Assembly: GCA_964393615.1 (NCBI GenBank)
Contig: CAYMUR010000013.1
Location: forward strand, 1-64,000
Direction of reading: 5' to 3'
Origin: CAYMUR01 sp964393615
GTDB taxonomy: Bacteria > Planctomycetota > Planctomycetia > Pirellulales > Pirellulaceae
DNA: 64,000 nt
The position numbers were made by a program, and so were the translations under genes. This document shows positions 35,076 to 44,339 of the stretch, piece after piece; the stretch's first letter is position 1; the number at the start of each line of letters is the position of its first letter. Below the pieces are notes generated by a model, which was given only the letters and a program-made list of their open reading frames with translations, was not told the DNA's origin and ran no database searches.

Positions 35076-37415
35076 ATGAAAGACCACCATTATTTCGGCA
35101 GGTCGCTCGTCGTACTGCTCCTCATGGGCGTGTTGGCACCGTTACTCGTCTGGGCCACATTCCAGGGAACGCAGTCCATGCGGAACTCGCCGATTCAATG
35201 GATCCCTAAATCGTACGAACAGCGTCAAAGTTTCGAGTGGTTTGTCGAACATTTTCAGACACCCGAATACATCATCATTAGCTGGGAAGGCTGCACGGTA
35301 GACGACCAGCGGCTTGAGACACTTGCAGCGTTATTGGAGAACCCCGACGATCCACTGCTAAAGACGCTGATATACGATGTCACAACAGGTTACTCCGCGC
35401 TTCGAAAGCTGAGATCATCTCCGGTTCAATTGAGTCGTGAAAGCGCGATCAAACGACTACAAGGAACTTTGGTCGGCAAAGACGGGTTGACCAGCTGTGC
35501 CGTGGTAGCGTTAACGGAAGAAGGCGCAGACCGTGGCGAAGAATCCCGTAAGTTGATTCTAAAAATCGCCCAGGATCAATTGCAGGTTTCCCCAGATGAC
35601 TGTTTCCTTGCTGGCTCACCGATCGATGGAGCCGCCATTGACAGTGCAAGTTCCGAAGCTATCAGTACGTTCATGATACCGTCAACCCTTGTGGTGCTGT
35701 TGCTCAGCCGTTGGTGCCTCCGCAGCTGGGCCCTCACACTTTCCGTCATTTTAACAGCGTTATTTGGTCAGGCGCTTGTCCTCGGAATGATCTACTTGAC
35801 GGGAGTGACCATGAACGCGGTCCTCACTGTCACCGCCCCCCTGGTCTACGTGTTAACTGTCTCCGCGGGAGTTCACCTGGTCAACTATTACCATGACGAA
35901 GTACGGCTACTCGGCCCAGACGGTGCCGCACGACGAGCACTGAAAACAGGATGGGCACCTTGTGTATTGGCCGCCGTCACGACCGCAGCTGGTCTCTGTT
36001 CGTTGGTCGTGAGTGATATTATTCCCGCGGTGCATTTCGGTATTTTCGCCAGCCTGGCACTCCTGACAACGACAGGTTTATTGTTCGCAGTGCTTCCCGG
36101 CCCCATGGTTCGCTGGCCCGTGGCGACACATCATCCTTGGAAAGCCCTTGCTTTACCATCGTCTTCCAAAAAAAATGATCAACCATTGATGGCAGATCGT
36201 TGCTCCGCGTTCGTCCATCGTTTTTCCCTCATCATTAGTATTGTCTGCATCGGCTGGATGGTTTACTCGATCGGAGGCCTGATACGCCTGGACAGCTCTG
36301 TCAAAGTCCTCAACATGTTAGTCCCTCAAAGCCGAACCGTGCGAGATTACCGGTGGCTCGAAACAAATGTTGGCCCAATGGTCCCGATTGAAATTGTTTT
36401 GAAATTCAACCCCGAGTGTCGGCTGAACATGCTGAAACGACTACAAATCGTTGACTGGGCACAAGACAAACTGGGAGAAAGTGAACAGATCGATGGTACT
36501 TTGTCAGCAGCTTCGTTCTTTCCGTCCATTCCACGTGGCGGAGGTGTTCGCAAAACTGCCGCTCGCCGAGTACTGAGACGGCAATTGGAACAACAACGCG
36601 AAAGTCTGGAAAACGCCCACTACCTCCAAGGTGACCTGGGCGAGGAACAAGCGTGGCGGATTAGTGCTCGCGCTCCAGCACTTGGCAATCTGGACTATGG
36701 CTTGTATCTCGACGAATTACGTCAACAAATCGATCCGGTGTTGTCAGAATACAATCAACGGGAACAAGACAAAAAGGGCAAAGGAATAATCTCTGCAACG
36801 TATACCGGTGTGATGCCATTGGTCTACAACGTTCAACGTTCGATGCTTAAAGATTTAATTTCAAGTTATCTTACGGCATTAATTCTCGTGGGAATTATTA
36901 TGATTGCCGTGCTACGGAGTGTCGGAGCAGGCCTGGTGGCAATGTTGCCTAACATGTTTCCTACTTTTATCCTGTTCGGTGGGATGGGGTGGTTCGGAAT
37001 CCCTCTCGATATTGGCTCCATGATGACCGCTGGTGTCGCATTAGGTATTGCCGTTGACGGCACGCTTCATTTTTTAAATTGGTTTCGTCGCGAACTAGAC
37101 GCCGGGCATTCGCGCCAAGAGGCTGTCAGCCACACATTTCGCCATTGCGCACGGGCGATTGCGCAAACCGCCTTTATCTGTGGATTAGGGTTATTGGTAT
37201 ATGCCTTCAGTGATTTCGTCCCCACTCGCCGTTTTGCTTTCCTGATGTTTGCGTTGTTGTTGGCAGCGTGTGTAGGAGACTTGCTGTTCTTGCCTGCCCT
37301 TCTCGTCGGCCCATTGGGCCGCTTGTTTGTACGCCGCCGACCAACAGACTCCCCCTCCGCCTCTGAGCCTAGTCTTAGTGATAGTGGAACCGGCACAACG
37401 TTTTCGGCTCCCTAA
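35076..37415 (+). CDS. MMPL/RND-family transporter
   Basis: The 779-residue inner-membrane protein has the duplicated RND plan. TM1 lies at about 9-28, a periplasmic loop at 30-190 and a five-helix block at about 195-345. TM7 is near 380-400, with a second loop to about 590 and a second helix block at about 595-750. Diagnostic sequences are SAGVHLVNYYHDE and GVALGIAVDGTLHFLNWF, the latter with the helix-4-type acidic residue of proton-driven RND/MMPL pumps. The family includes MmpL lipid exporters. Its position after the PPTase and opposite FAAL and PKS suggests export of the lipid product. There is no adaptor or outer-membrane channel gene nearby. The spacer from PPTase is 249 bp. Confidence 0.9.
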   Translation: MKDHHYFGRSLVVLLLMGVLAPLLVWATFQGTQSMRNSPIQWIPKSYEQRQSFEWFVEHFQTPEYIIISWEGCTVDDQRLETLAALLENPDDPLLKTLIYDVTTGYSALRKLRSSPVQLSRESAIKRLQGTLVGKDGLTSCAVVALTEEGADRGEESRKLILKIAQDQLQVSPDDCFLAGSPIDGAAIDSASSEAISTFMIPSTLVVLLLSRWCLRSWALTLSVILTALFGQALVLGMIYLTGVTMNAVLTVTAPLVYVLTVSAGVHLVNYYHDEVRLLGPDGAARRALKTGWAPCVLAAVTTAAGLCSLVVSDIIPAVHFGIFASLALLTTTGLLFAVLPGPMVRWPVATHHPWKALALPSSSKKNDQPLMADRCSAFVHRFSLIISIVCIGWMVYSIGGLIRLDSSVKVLNMLVPQSRTVRDYRWLETNVGPMVPIEIVLKFNPECRLNMLKRLQIVDWAQDKLGESEQIDGTLSAASFFPSIPRGGGVRKTAARRVLRRQLEQQRESLENAHYLQGDLGEEQAWRISARAPALGNLDYGLYLDELRQQIDPVLSEYNQREQDKKGKGIISATYTGVMPLVYNVQRSMLKDLISSYLTALILVGIIMIAVLRSVGAGLVAMLPNMFPTFILFGGMGWFGIPLDIGSMMTAGVALGIAVDGTLHFLNWFRRELDAGHSRQEAVSHTFRHCARAIAQTAFICGLGLLVYAFSDFVPTRRFAFLMFALLLAACVGDLLFLPALLVGPLGRLFVRRRPTDSPSASEPSLSDSGTGTTFSAP

Positions 37416-37766
37416 CTGAGCCCTCTGTTCCCTGGCCCAGTCGTCAAGCCTACGGCGTTTGAAATCCCTGTCAAAACCAGCATTTCAGAAGAATGCGAAT
37501 TCGATACCGTTAGAATTCGGTAAATATTACCTTATTTAAAATTTTCCGCCCCAAATTCGCAATCTTTTCGCAAACCGTGGTAGATTGGAAGGTGGCCCCA
37601 GACGGAACAATTCTCCAACCGAACTTTACACTGTCCGGAACTCATTTTCTATCCTTTCTAGAACGAATTGTGCCAGGTCCCAGGCCTAACAAAATGGATG
37701 ATCCGGCCCCTGCAACCACCTCACTATTTTTTCCTTTTTGCGACAGCGGACGCAGAAAGTTATCTC
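37416..37766. other. Intergenic spacer
   Basis: A 351-bp, AT-rich spacer (TAAATATTACCTTATTTAAA around 37520) before the PEP-CTERM protease gene. The reading frame of the next gene is open from 37668 but has a better start at 37767. No RNA or repeat is recognised. Confidence 0.4.
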
Positions 37767-40268
37767 ATGTCAACGCGACAACGGACAATCGCTGACCGAC
37801 GAAGACCGTGGAATCCGACATTTTTCGGTGTCAAATGTCTGCGCGATAAGAGTGCCTGGTTACGGAACACTTTAATCACGCTTGTCTTCATCACGCCCAT
37901 GACAACGAAGTCTCCTGCTTTTGACTCTCCACTGGGGGGGTTCCTTCCGCTGGTTGGAATCGGGCTGACGGATGAATTCAAAAATTCGAATAGTGGTGAT
38001 GTGTTATTTTTTATGGCTGACCCCAGCAATACACCCGGCGGATCATTTTTAAGTGGAAACGCATCAACATTTTTTGACATTGCGTTACTTGATACTGGCG
38101 CAGCAACCCATATCCTCAATTCGACAGCCGATGGGCCCTCGGGTTTCGATATTGCCGGAAACGGATTTGATGGCAATCAGATTCAGCCAATCGGCGGTGC
38201 GACAGGGACCGTTGACCTGATCATCAACGATCCTCACGGAATCTATGTTGCGGGACTCAGTGCACGCAACTCCACCAGTTCTACCTTAACAATGGACCCC
38301 TTGGCATTGCGCGGTCAGACAAATTTCGCGACACTCTCAGCCCCTGTCGAATGGACGCTTCCAAACATCATCGGATTACCGATGGCAGCACAGCACGCAA
38401 TTAAAATCAAAAATGATTCACCACAAATTTTCGAATTGGGAGGGCGCACGATAAGGACACCTGACGTTGAGCTCATCGAGTTGGGTAGTGGTATGGCACA
38501 GGGAATCCAGCGACGTCTGCCATTAGAACTACGACCCGGACTCGGTTTTGTGCAGGGTCCTGTCTACGTCCTGAATACGGGCGGAATTCTCCTGGGAGAG
38601 CCACTCCATGAAAACCCGCAATCCCCTACTATCTTGGAAAACGGCGCACTATTTGTTGATGTTGATTTAGTCAACGGAACAAAGTCACTCGAAGATACCG
38701 GTATGTTGTTCGATACGGGAGCAGACCTTACCGTGGTTTCTGAACTAACCGCCGTGCGCCTTGGATTTGACCCCATTCTCGACACCGCTGATTTTGTACT
38801 ACAAGTCGAAGGATCCGGTGGAGTCACCGACGGCGTTCCAGGATTCTTTGTCGATCAACTCAGTTTCGACTCAATCGGTGGCAGCTTTTCCATGTCGAAT
38901 GTCCCGATTGCCGTTCTCGACGTTACCAATCCTAGCGACCCGGGCAACATCATCCCCGGTATCATCGGCATGCACTTATTCAACGGGCGAAACCTGGTGA
39001 TTGATACCAATCCGTCGGTGGGACAAGGTGGTACCGGTCCCAGCGTTTACATTAGCGATCCAGTCACCACAGACTACCAATGGTCGACAAACGCTGCCAG
39101 CGGACAATGGACGGCACCCGAAAACTGGAACACTGATGCCACCCCCGATCCGCTGGGGGTCATGCGTCTGGCCAACTTTTCCGGGACGCCCCAACGAGCG
39201 ATGCTTGACAGCCATTCAACCGTTTTTCGAACCGTGGTGTCTGGAGAACCATTTGCCGAAATGGCCGTCGACATTCTATCCGGCAATGTACTCACTGTGT
39301 TTGCTGACTTGACCCTCCAGGACAATGGTCACCTTCATCTTGCCAACGGAACACTTGACGCTCAATTCGTACAAATCGACGGAGGTCTCTTTTCCGGTAG
39401 CGGATATATTTTTGTCGGCAGTGGGCCAATCCATACCGCAGTGCGCAACGGTGGTGGTGTCATCGCTCCAGGGGATGCCGATGGAAACTCGATTGGCCTA
39501 CTAGAAATCAACGGAGATTTTGCCCAGACAACTCCAGGTACCTTGCAGATCGAATTGGCAGGCACCGGGACAGGCGGCACTGATTACGACCAAATTACTG
39601 CCAGTCGATACGGATTTTTGGGTGGAACCCTGGAAGTCTCACTCGTCGATGCGTTCACTCCCCAGGTTGGCAGCTCTTTTGAAATCTTGTCCGTATCCGA
39701 ACAACTCAGTGGCGTGTTTGAAGACCTGGTACTTCCCAACGGCTACCAATGGAACGTCCGGTACGACACGTCCCTGCAGCACCAACGAGTTTTATTAGAA
39801 GTCCTTGGACTCGGCCTGTTGGGAGACTTCAACGCATCAGGCCAATACGATTCGCAAGATATCGACACCCTTTTTACACACCTCTCCAGCAGTGTACCCC
39901 CGACCGACGCGAGTTTCGATCTCATCAGCGACGGCGTTATCAACCAGGCTGACGTGGACCAACTCGTACAGAACTTAATGAACCGGCAGTATGGTGACAC
40001 CGACTTGGACCAGGATGTCGACATCACCGATTTTGGCCGCCTGGCAAACCATTTTTCCCCACAAGGCAATGGACTCGTTTGGGCTCAAGGCAATTTTGAC
40101 GGTGATGGTGATGTGGACGTTACGGATTTTAATATATTGGCCGTGAATTTCGCCCCCACCGGTTATGGGTTATCTACGGTTCCCGAACCTAGCGGACAAA
40201 TATTACTGATCGCGGGAATATTGGCAGTACTAGTGCATGGTACGTGTCAAGTAAAATACAGCTCGTAA
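37767..40268 (+). CDS. Secreted PEP-CTERM protein with two retropepsin-like aspartic protease halves and dockerin-like repeats
   Basis: An 833-residue exported protein. A long n-region and hydrophobic segment (TLITLVFITPMTT) form the signal. Two aspartic-protease-like units follow: DTGAATH (D109) with a later NIIGLPM, and DTGADLT (D316) with a later GIIGMHLF. Each thus has the retropepsin DTG(A) loop plus the hydrophobic-Gly motif. Residues about 430-680 form a beta-rich sandwich with autotransporter-like strands. Three EF-hand/dockerin-like calcium loops come next (GDFNASGQYDSQD, DTDLDQDVDITD, NFDGDGDVDVTD), then VPEP, a hydrophobic helix and a short basic end, a slightly degenerate PEP-CTERM tag. 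Proteolysis is inference from the two DTG sites. ATG 37767 is chosen over upstream codons for its signal peptide. Confidence 0.8.
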   Translation: MSTRQRTIADRRRPWNPTFFGVKCLRDKSAWLRNTLITLVFITPMTTKSPAFDSPLGGFLPLVGIGLTDEFKNSNSGDVLFFMADPSNTPGGSFLSGNASTFFDIALLDTGAATHILNSTADGPSGFDIAGNGFDGNQIQPIGGATGTVDLIINDPHGIYVAGLSARNSTSSTLTMDPLALRGQTNFATLSAPVEWTLPNIIGLPMAAQHAIKIKNDSPQIFELGGRTIRTPDVELIELGSGMAQGIQRRLPLELRPGLGFVQGPVYVLNTGGILLGEPLHENPQSPTILENGALFVDVDLVNGTKSLEDTGMLFDTGADLTVVSELTAVRLGFDPILDTADFVLQVEGSGGVTDGVPGFFVDQLSFDSIGGSFSMSNVPIAVLDVTNPSDPGNIIPGIIGMHLFNGRNLVIDTNPSVGQGGTGPSVYISDPVTTDYQWSTNAASGQWTAPENWNTDATPDPLGVMRLANFSGTPQRAMLDSHSTVFRTVVSGEPFAEMAVDILSGNVLTVFADLTLQDNGHLHLANGTLDAQFVQIDGGLFSGSGYIFVGSGPIHTAVRNGGGVIAPGDADGNSIGLLEINGDFAQTTPGTLQIELAGTGTGGTDYDQITASRYGFLGGTLEVSLVDAFTPQVGSSFEILSVSEQLSGVFEDLVLPNGYQWNVRYDTSLQHQRVLLEVLGLGLLGDFNASGQYDSQDIDTLFTHLSSSVPPTDASFDLISDGVINQADVDQLVQNLMNRQYGDTDLDQDVDITDFGRLANHFSPQGNGLVWAQGNFDGDGDVDVTDFNILAVNFAPTGYGLSTVPEPSGQILLIAGILAVLVHGTCQVKYSS

Positions 40269-40309
40269 GACAGTTTACCATTGTGGATAACTAAAAGGCC
40301 CGCATGGCC

Positions 40310-40340
40310 GGCCAAGATTCTCAAATCCAGGTGCTTGGCC
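40310..40340. terminator. Possible bidirectional terminator between converging genes
   Basis: GGCCAAG (40310-40316) and CTTGGCC (40334-40340) form a 7-bp stem with a 17-nt loop between the converging protease and arsC genes. No strong T-tract follows on either strand, though GGGCCTTTT lies further on in the minus direction. Confidence 0.35.
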
Positions 40341-40345
40341 GATGG

Positions 40346-40687
40346 TTAAAAAAGCGCCTTGACGTTTTCTGGCGGCCGCCCCAACACTGCCCGATTACCA
40401 CTAATCACAATCGGCCGCTCGATCAGAACAGGATGGGTGACCATCAGTTCAATTGCCTCACGGCGTGACAACTCGCGTTCTGCCAGACCCAACTCCTTGT
40501 AAATAGCCTCACCGCGCCTCATCAGTTTTGAGGGTTCAAGTCCCAACTTGTCGAGAATATCATCCAATTCGCCAGCGGTGGGAACGGATTGAAGATACAA
40601 GACCACCTCTGGCTCAATTCCGGCCTGCTCGATCAGTGCCAGAGTCTGCCGACTCTTACTACAGCGGGGATTGTGCAGGATTTTCAT
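40346..40687 (-). CDS. arsC: ArsC family reductase (arsenate reductase, glutaredoxin-coupled type)
   Basis: The 113-residue thioredoxin-fold protein has the catalytic cysteine C9 in NPRCSKSR and the downstream arginine-rich ERPIVISGNRAVLGRPPENV segment that binds the oxyanion. This is typical of plasmid R773-type ArsC/YfgD rather than Spx, which has CxxC. Length is normal. It would reduce arsenate to arsenite using glutathione/glutaredoxin, or act on another substrate. No ars operon is adjacent, so the arsenic role is uncertain. Confidence 0.88.
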   Translation of the reverse strand: MKILHNPRCSKSRQTLALIEQAGIEPEVVLYLQSVPTAGELDDILDKLGLEPSKLMRRGEAIYKELGLAERELSRREAIELMVTHPVLIERPIVISGNRAVLGRPPENVKALF

Positions 40688-40926
40688 GCGTTACTCCTTG
40701 CGCAGGTCCATCGCGTGATGCTGATATCATCTGTGCTCCAAAACCATCTAATAAATACTCTTTTCAAAAATACGTCAAGCACTTTACGCCCATGCATCCT
40801 GCTTAAATTTCGCGTTGTGGGAAAGTCCCTGCCATGGCTCTGACAACTGGAACTATGCAACAAGGCCTCCGGAGTGTTAAAATTTCTCGCCTGGGCCGTT
40901 GTGCATTCCTCCAAGAAATCTGAATC

Positions 40927-42558
40927 ATGCATCCTTTCGACTGGGCCATCGTCATTCTTTTAAACGGCATCGTCGTCGTTTACGGCTTGATTCGTAGCCG
41001 GCATACGCAGAGCTCCTCCGATTGGTTTCTCGCAGGTCGCAGCCTGCCGTGGTGGATCGTCGGCATGTCTCTGTGGGCCACGGCTATCGACTCCAGTGAC
41101 CTGGTCGCTGATTCAGGCTTCACCTACGAAACCGGGATAACGTACTTCACTTGCAACTGGGTGGGAGGAGTCGCTGGCTGGGTGGTCGCAGCAAATTTCA
41201 TTTTCTTGCCGATGTACCGCGCCGGAATGTACACCAACGCCGAATACCTGGAAGCAAGGTTCGGCCCAACAGCCCGTGTGATCAGTGTTTTCGTTCAAGT
41301 CCAATACCGCACACTGGTCCTGGGAATTATCGCTAACAGCATGTATCTCGTCTTCGCCGTCGTCTGTGACTGGAACGATGTGTCAGCGTGGTCATGCGTG
41401 GTGGGAATTGCGATTTTAGCGAGCGTCTACACCGCACTGGGCGGCCTGAAATCCGTAGCGATCACCGATGCAATGCAAACAATCATTATGGTCGTCGGCG
41501 CACTAGTATTCTTTTTTCTGCTATGGGACAGGGTCGGAGGCTGGAGTGGACTCGAGACAAAATTAGATGCTCACTCTCCAGGACTCGCCAACGAGATACT
41601 GCACATCGGAACTCCTACTGAAAAGATTCCTAATATTGCCTGGGGAAGTTTCTCGTTTTTCATCATTGGATTCATGTACGCCATCGTGAACCATACCCAA
41701 TCCATGCGACTTTTCGGATCACGCAGTGAATGGGATCTGAGAATGGCTGTCGTGCCTGCCGCAGCAATCCTTCTTTTGACAACATTCACCAATCTCATGG
41801 TTGGTGTGATGGGACGAGGTTTGTATCCTGAAATATCCGCCCTCCCAGTCAACGAATCACTACAAAAGGGGGACTCTATTTACCCCTTATTGATCACCGA
41901 AGTCGCTACCGTCGGTTTAAAAGGGATCATCGTAGCAGGAATTGTCGCCTCCATTTTTTCGACATTTGATTCGATCGGATCTACCCTATCTTCATTGTTG
42001 GTACGGGACGTGTACGCACGCCATATCTACAAAAATGGCAATGACCAACACTATCTACGCGTGGGAAGGTATTTGACGCCAGTGATTATCTTCGGATCGT
42101 TCGGCTACGTGCCATTCATGGGCGAAGGGATGCTGGCCTACTACCTCGAACTGGTGGGAGCGTTCGTCGTTCCCCTGTTAACGATGTACCTGATGGGTAC
42201 GTTCACTCGTGTCCATCGAAACTCAGGGTCCATGGGGCTTATTTTAGGAGTCATCTACGGCGTTGGGCGGCTCGTGTGTCCCGACCTGTATTTCGGCATC
42301 CTTGCGGACAAATACGCGGCCTATTTATTTACTATCCTGGCTACGGCCGGACCGATGGTCATCACCTCTTGCATCGTGGGTTGGCAGCCACCCAAAGAGC
42401 TTCTACATGAAGAAAAATCCGGCTGGCTGCGGCAAAGCCAAATCGAAGTACGCCAGCTTAAGACATCCGAAGAGAAATTCCGAAACAGCGCAGTACCAAT
42501 CGGGCTCGGTGTCCTCTTGATCGGGATCGCCCTGGGCTTGGTTGTCTTGTTTTGGTAA
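40927..42558 (+). CDS. Sodium:solute symporter (SSS family)
   Basis: The 543-residue protein has about thirteen hydrophobic helices. SSS hallmarks are the N-terminal SSDWFLAGRSLPWWIVGMSL, the unwound TM1 region AIDSSDLVADSG, YTALGGLKSVAITDAMQTII, and STFDSIGSTLSSLLVRDVY, the sodium-site helix with adjacent Ser/Asp. The substrate (sugar, amino acid or other organic solute) cannot be deduced. No obvious partner lies in the same orientation. Confidence 0.92.
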   Translation: MHPFDWAIVILLNGIVVVYGLIRSRHTQSSSDWFLAGRSLPWWIVGMSLWATAIDSSDLVADSGFTYETGITYFTCNWVGGVAGWVVAANFIFLPMYRAGMYTNAEYLEARFGPTARVISVFVQVQYRTLVLGIIANSMYLVFAVVCDWNDVSAWSCVVGIAILASVYTALGGLKSVAITDAMQTIIMVVGALVFFFLLWDRVGGWSGLETKLDAHSPGLANEILHIGTPTEKIPNIAWGSFSFFIIGFMYAIVNHTQSMRLFGSRSEWDLRMAVVPAAAILLLTTFTNLMVGVMGRGLYPEISALPVNESLQKGDSIYPLLITEVATVGLKGIIVAGIVASIFSTFDSIGSTLSSLLVRDVYARHIYKNGNDQHYLRVGRYLTPVIIFGSFGYVPFMGEGMLAYYLELVGAFVVPLLTMYLMGTFTRVHRNSGSMGLILGVIYGVGRLVCPDLYFGILADKYAAYLFTILATAGPMVITSCIVGWQPPKELLHEEKSGWLRQSQIEVRQLKTSEEKFRNSAVPIGLGVLLIGIALGLVVLFW

Positions 42559-42958
42559 GCAAACTGACAATGGCAGGTTTCCCGGAAGTTTTGCTATCTG
42601 CAGCGGCAACCATTCTGCACGCGCAAGGCCCGGACCACACCCAACTTACTTACCGGCATCAAGGACGTGACTACCGTCTGACCGATGTGTCTGGTACTGT
42701 CAAGAATCAATTGTTCGAATAATATTCGGAGCAACAACAAATCCGAAAGACTCAATCACTAATGGTAAAAACGGCAAAGCACGTCTTCTGCCAAACCACG
42801 GGTTCGGGGAACGTTCAGAGAACACCGTTCAACTAACGAACCACTGTCTCATCAAGACAAAGCTCGTCTCACGCGGCAAAGCACGAACGCATCTTTACCC
42901 ACACCGTAGTTTTACCCACACCGTCGTGCCATTCGTTTTTGACAGTGGCTCCGACTGG
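42559..42958. other. Spacer between converging genes
   Basis: A 400-bp stretch without a credible gene. It contains a 17-bp tandem duplication (42894-42927) and a short imperfect hairpin around CGAAT-AAT-ATTCG near 42717. Nothing else was recognised. Confidence 0.4.
42894..42927. repeat. 17-bp tandem duplication
   Basis: TTTACCCACACCGTAGT (42894-42910) is followed directly by a copy with one substitution (42911-42927), just downstream of the end of the M20 gene. Confidence 0.7.
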
Positions 42959-44137
42959 TCAACCCTTGCAAAAGCAGACGGCAGTCAGTGCATAGACTAG
43001 TGCCACACGTTCTAGTTCGCTCACTGGGACAATTTCATCCACCGCATGCGCTCCCTGACCATTGGGCCCATGCGTAATCACTGGTACTCCTGCCAGGCCG
43101 CTGAAAGTATTACCATCATCGCCAAAGGGTTTCGATCCTAGTGGTAAAGCCTGCCCAGTAGCAGCTTGGTAGGCAGATTGAAATTTATCCAAAAGCGAAC
43201 AACCCGGATCCAACTCAAAAGCATCACACAGGAAATTAAACTTTCCATTCACGGCAATGCCTTGACGCAGCCCAACCGCATCCAGCACCTCCTGAAACTG
43301 CTGTTTCACCAAAGCAACATCCGCCCCCGGTAACCAGCGACGTGTTCCGGAAAGCGTGAATTCAGTCGGAGATTGGTTATAAATTTCTCCGGAAGAGACT
43401 TGCCCAATGAACACGCTTTCGCGATCACCCAAGTGATGAGTAAGCTGCGATAGCTGCTGGTCAAGTTCTTCGAACCTTCCTATCAGCTCTGCTCCAGCGG
43501 TAATGACTCTGGGTTCCTCAAGACCTCCTATCACCTCGTGCACGGGCACACCATCTCGTGTGATCCGCACCTCTAAAATGGCCATACCCCTCCCCATCAC
43601 CGGCAGGCGATCTGCAAGGTATTCTGGTATCAGCACACCATCACCAACATAGCCAGCCTCTATCAGTGCCCTGAGTTGTCGCGCATCTCCCCAGGGAGCT
43701 TCATGTAAATCAGCCGCAGTTAACAGCACCTCACCACCGCCCAACATTTCAGTGTCGCGCAACACTCGCATCGCTTCGATGGCAGCAGCCAGACCTCCCT
43801 TCATATCCGAAGCACCACTGCCATAAAGTTTGCCGCCACTGACACGCGGCGGAACAAACGGAAGATGTACCGTGTCCAAATGCCCGTTGAATTGAAGAGT
43901 TTTCCCGGCCTGTCCTGACCGCAGACGGGCGACGACTGCAGGAGATTGCGGCCAATTTGCTTCCGGCCGTTCTACATCAAATCCATCCTCTCGCAGTATT
44001 TTCGCCAACCGATCAGCCACCTCTCTTGCACTCCGCGTTGGGCTAGGCACCTCGATTAATTGAACCGCCGTGTCAACCAGACGCTCGCTCTGGATGGCAG
44101 ATTGTATGCGGTCAACAAGTTGTGTGGAAAATTTCAT
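42959..44137 (-). CDS. M20 family peptidase/deacylase (ArgE/DapE-like) with altered active-site motif
   Basis: The 392-residue cytoplasmic metallohydrolase has metal ligands in NGHLDTV (H, D), GASDMKGG (D) and the C-terminal GQGAHAVDEIV (H). The usual D-E-E-(G) block, whose first Glu is the general base, reads TAADLHEAPWG: the second acidic ligand is kept but a His stands where the general base is expected. ILEVRI..VPVHEVIGG marks the dimerisation domain. The reaction may be amide hydrolysis on an N-acyl amino acid or dipeptide, but the changed motif leaves activity open. The gene lies between the SSS symporter (convergent) and the phytanoyl-CoA dioxygenase gene upstream on the same strand. 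Confidence 0.85.
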   Translation of the reverse strand: MKFSTQLVDRIQSAIQSERLVDTAVQLIEVPSPTRSAREVADRLAKILREDGFDVERPEANWPQSPAVVARLRSGQAGKTLQFNGHLDTVHLPFVPPRVSGGKLYGSGASDMKGGLAAAIEAMRVLRDTEMLGGGEVLLTAADLHEAPWGDARQLRALIEAGYVGDGVLIPEYLADRLPVMGRGMAILEVRITRDGVPVHEVIGGLEEPRVITAGAELIGRFEELDQQLSQLTHHLGDRESVFIGQVSSGEIYNQSPTEFTLSGTRRWLPGADVALVKQQFQEVLDAVGLRQGIAVNGKFNFLCDAFELDPGCSLLDKFQSAYQAATGQALPLGSKPFGDDGNTFSGLAGVPVITHGPNGQGAHAVDEIVPVSELERVALVYALTAVCFCKG

Positions 44138-44236
44138 CGTTTGCCAAATCAGCTGAAATATTTTAACTCGATCGCACCTCGCCTTTCACCCGGCAAATCG
44201 ACAAGTCGTAAAACTGTTCGAGGTGCATGCCCCATT

Positions 44237-44264
44237 ATCCATACTACCGCATCCATACTACCGT
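44237..44264. repeat. 14-bp tandem duplication
   Basis: ATCCATACTACCGC (44237-44250) is followed immediately by ATCCATACTACCGT (44251-44264). It lies in the spacer between the M20 and PhyH genes. Confidence 0.65.
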
Positions 44265-44339
44265 CCGCGGGCGTGATGGACGCAAAACAATTCCTGGCAC
44301 CGTCGTTCTGTTTGCACTGGCAAGGATTTTATAAACCGG

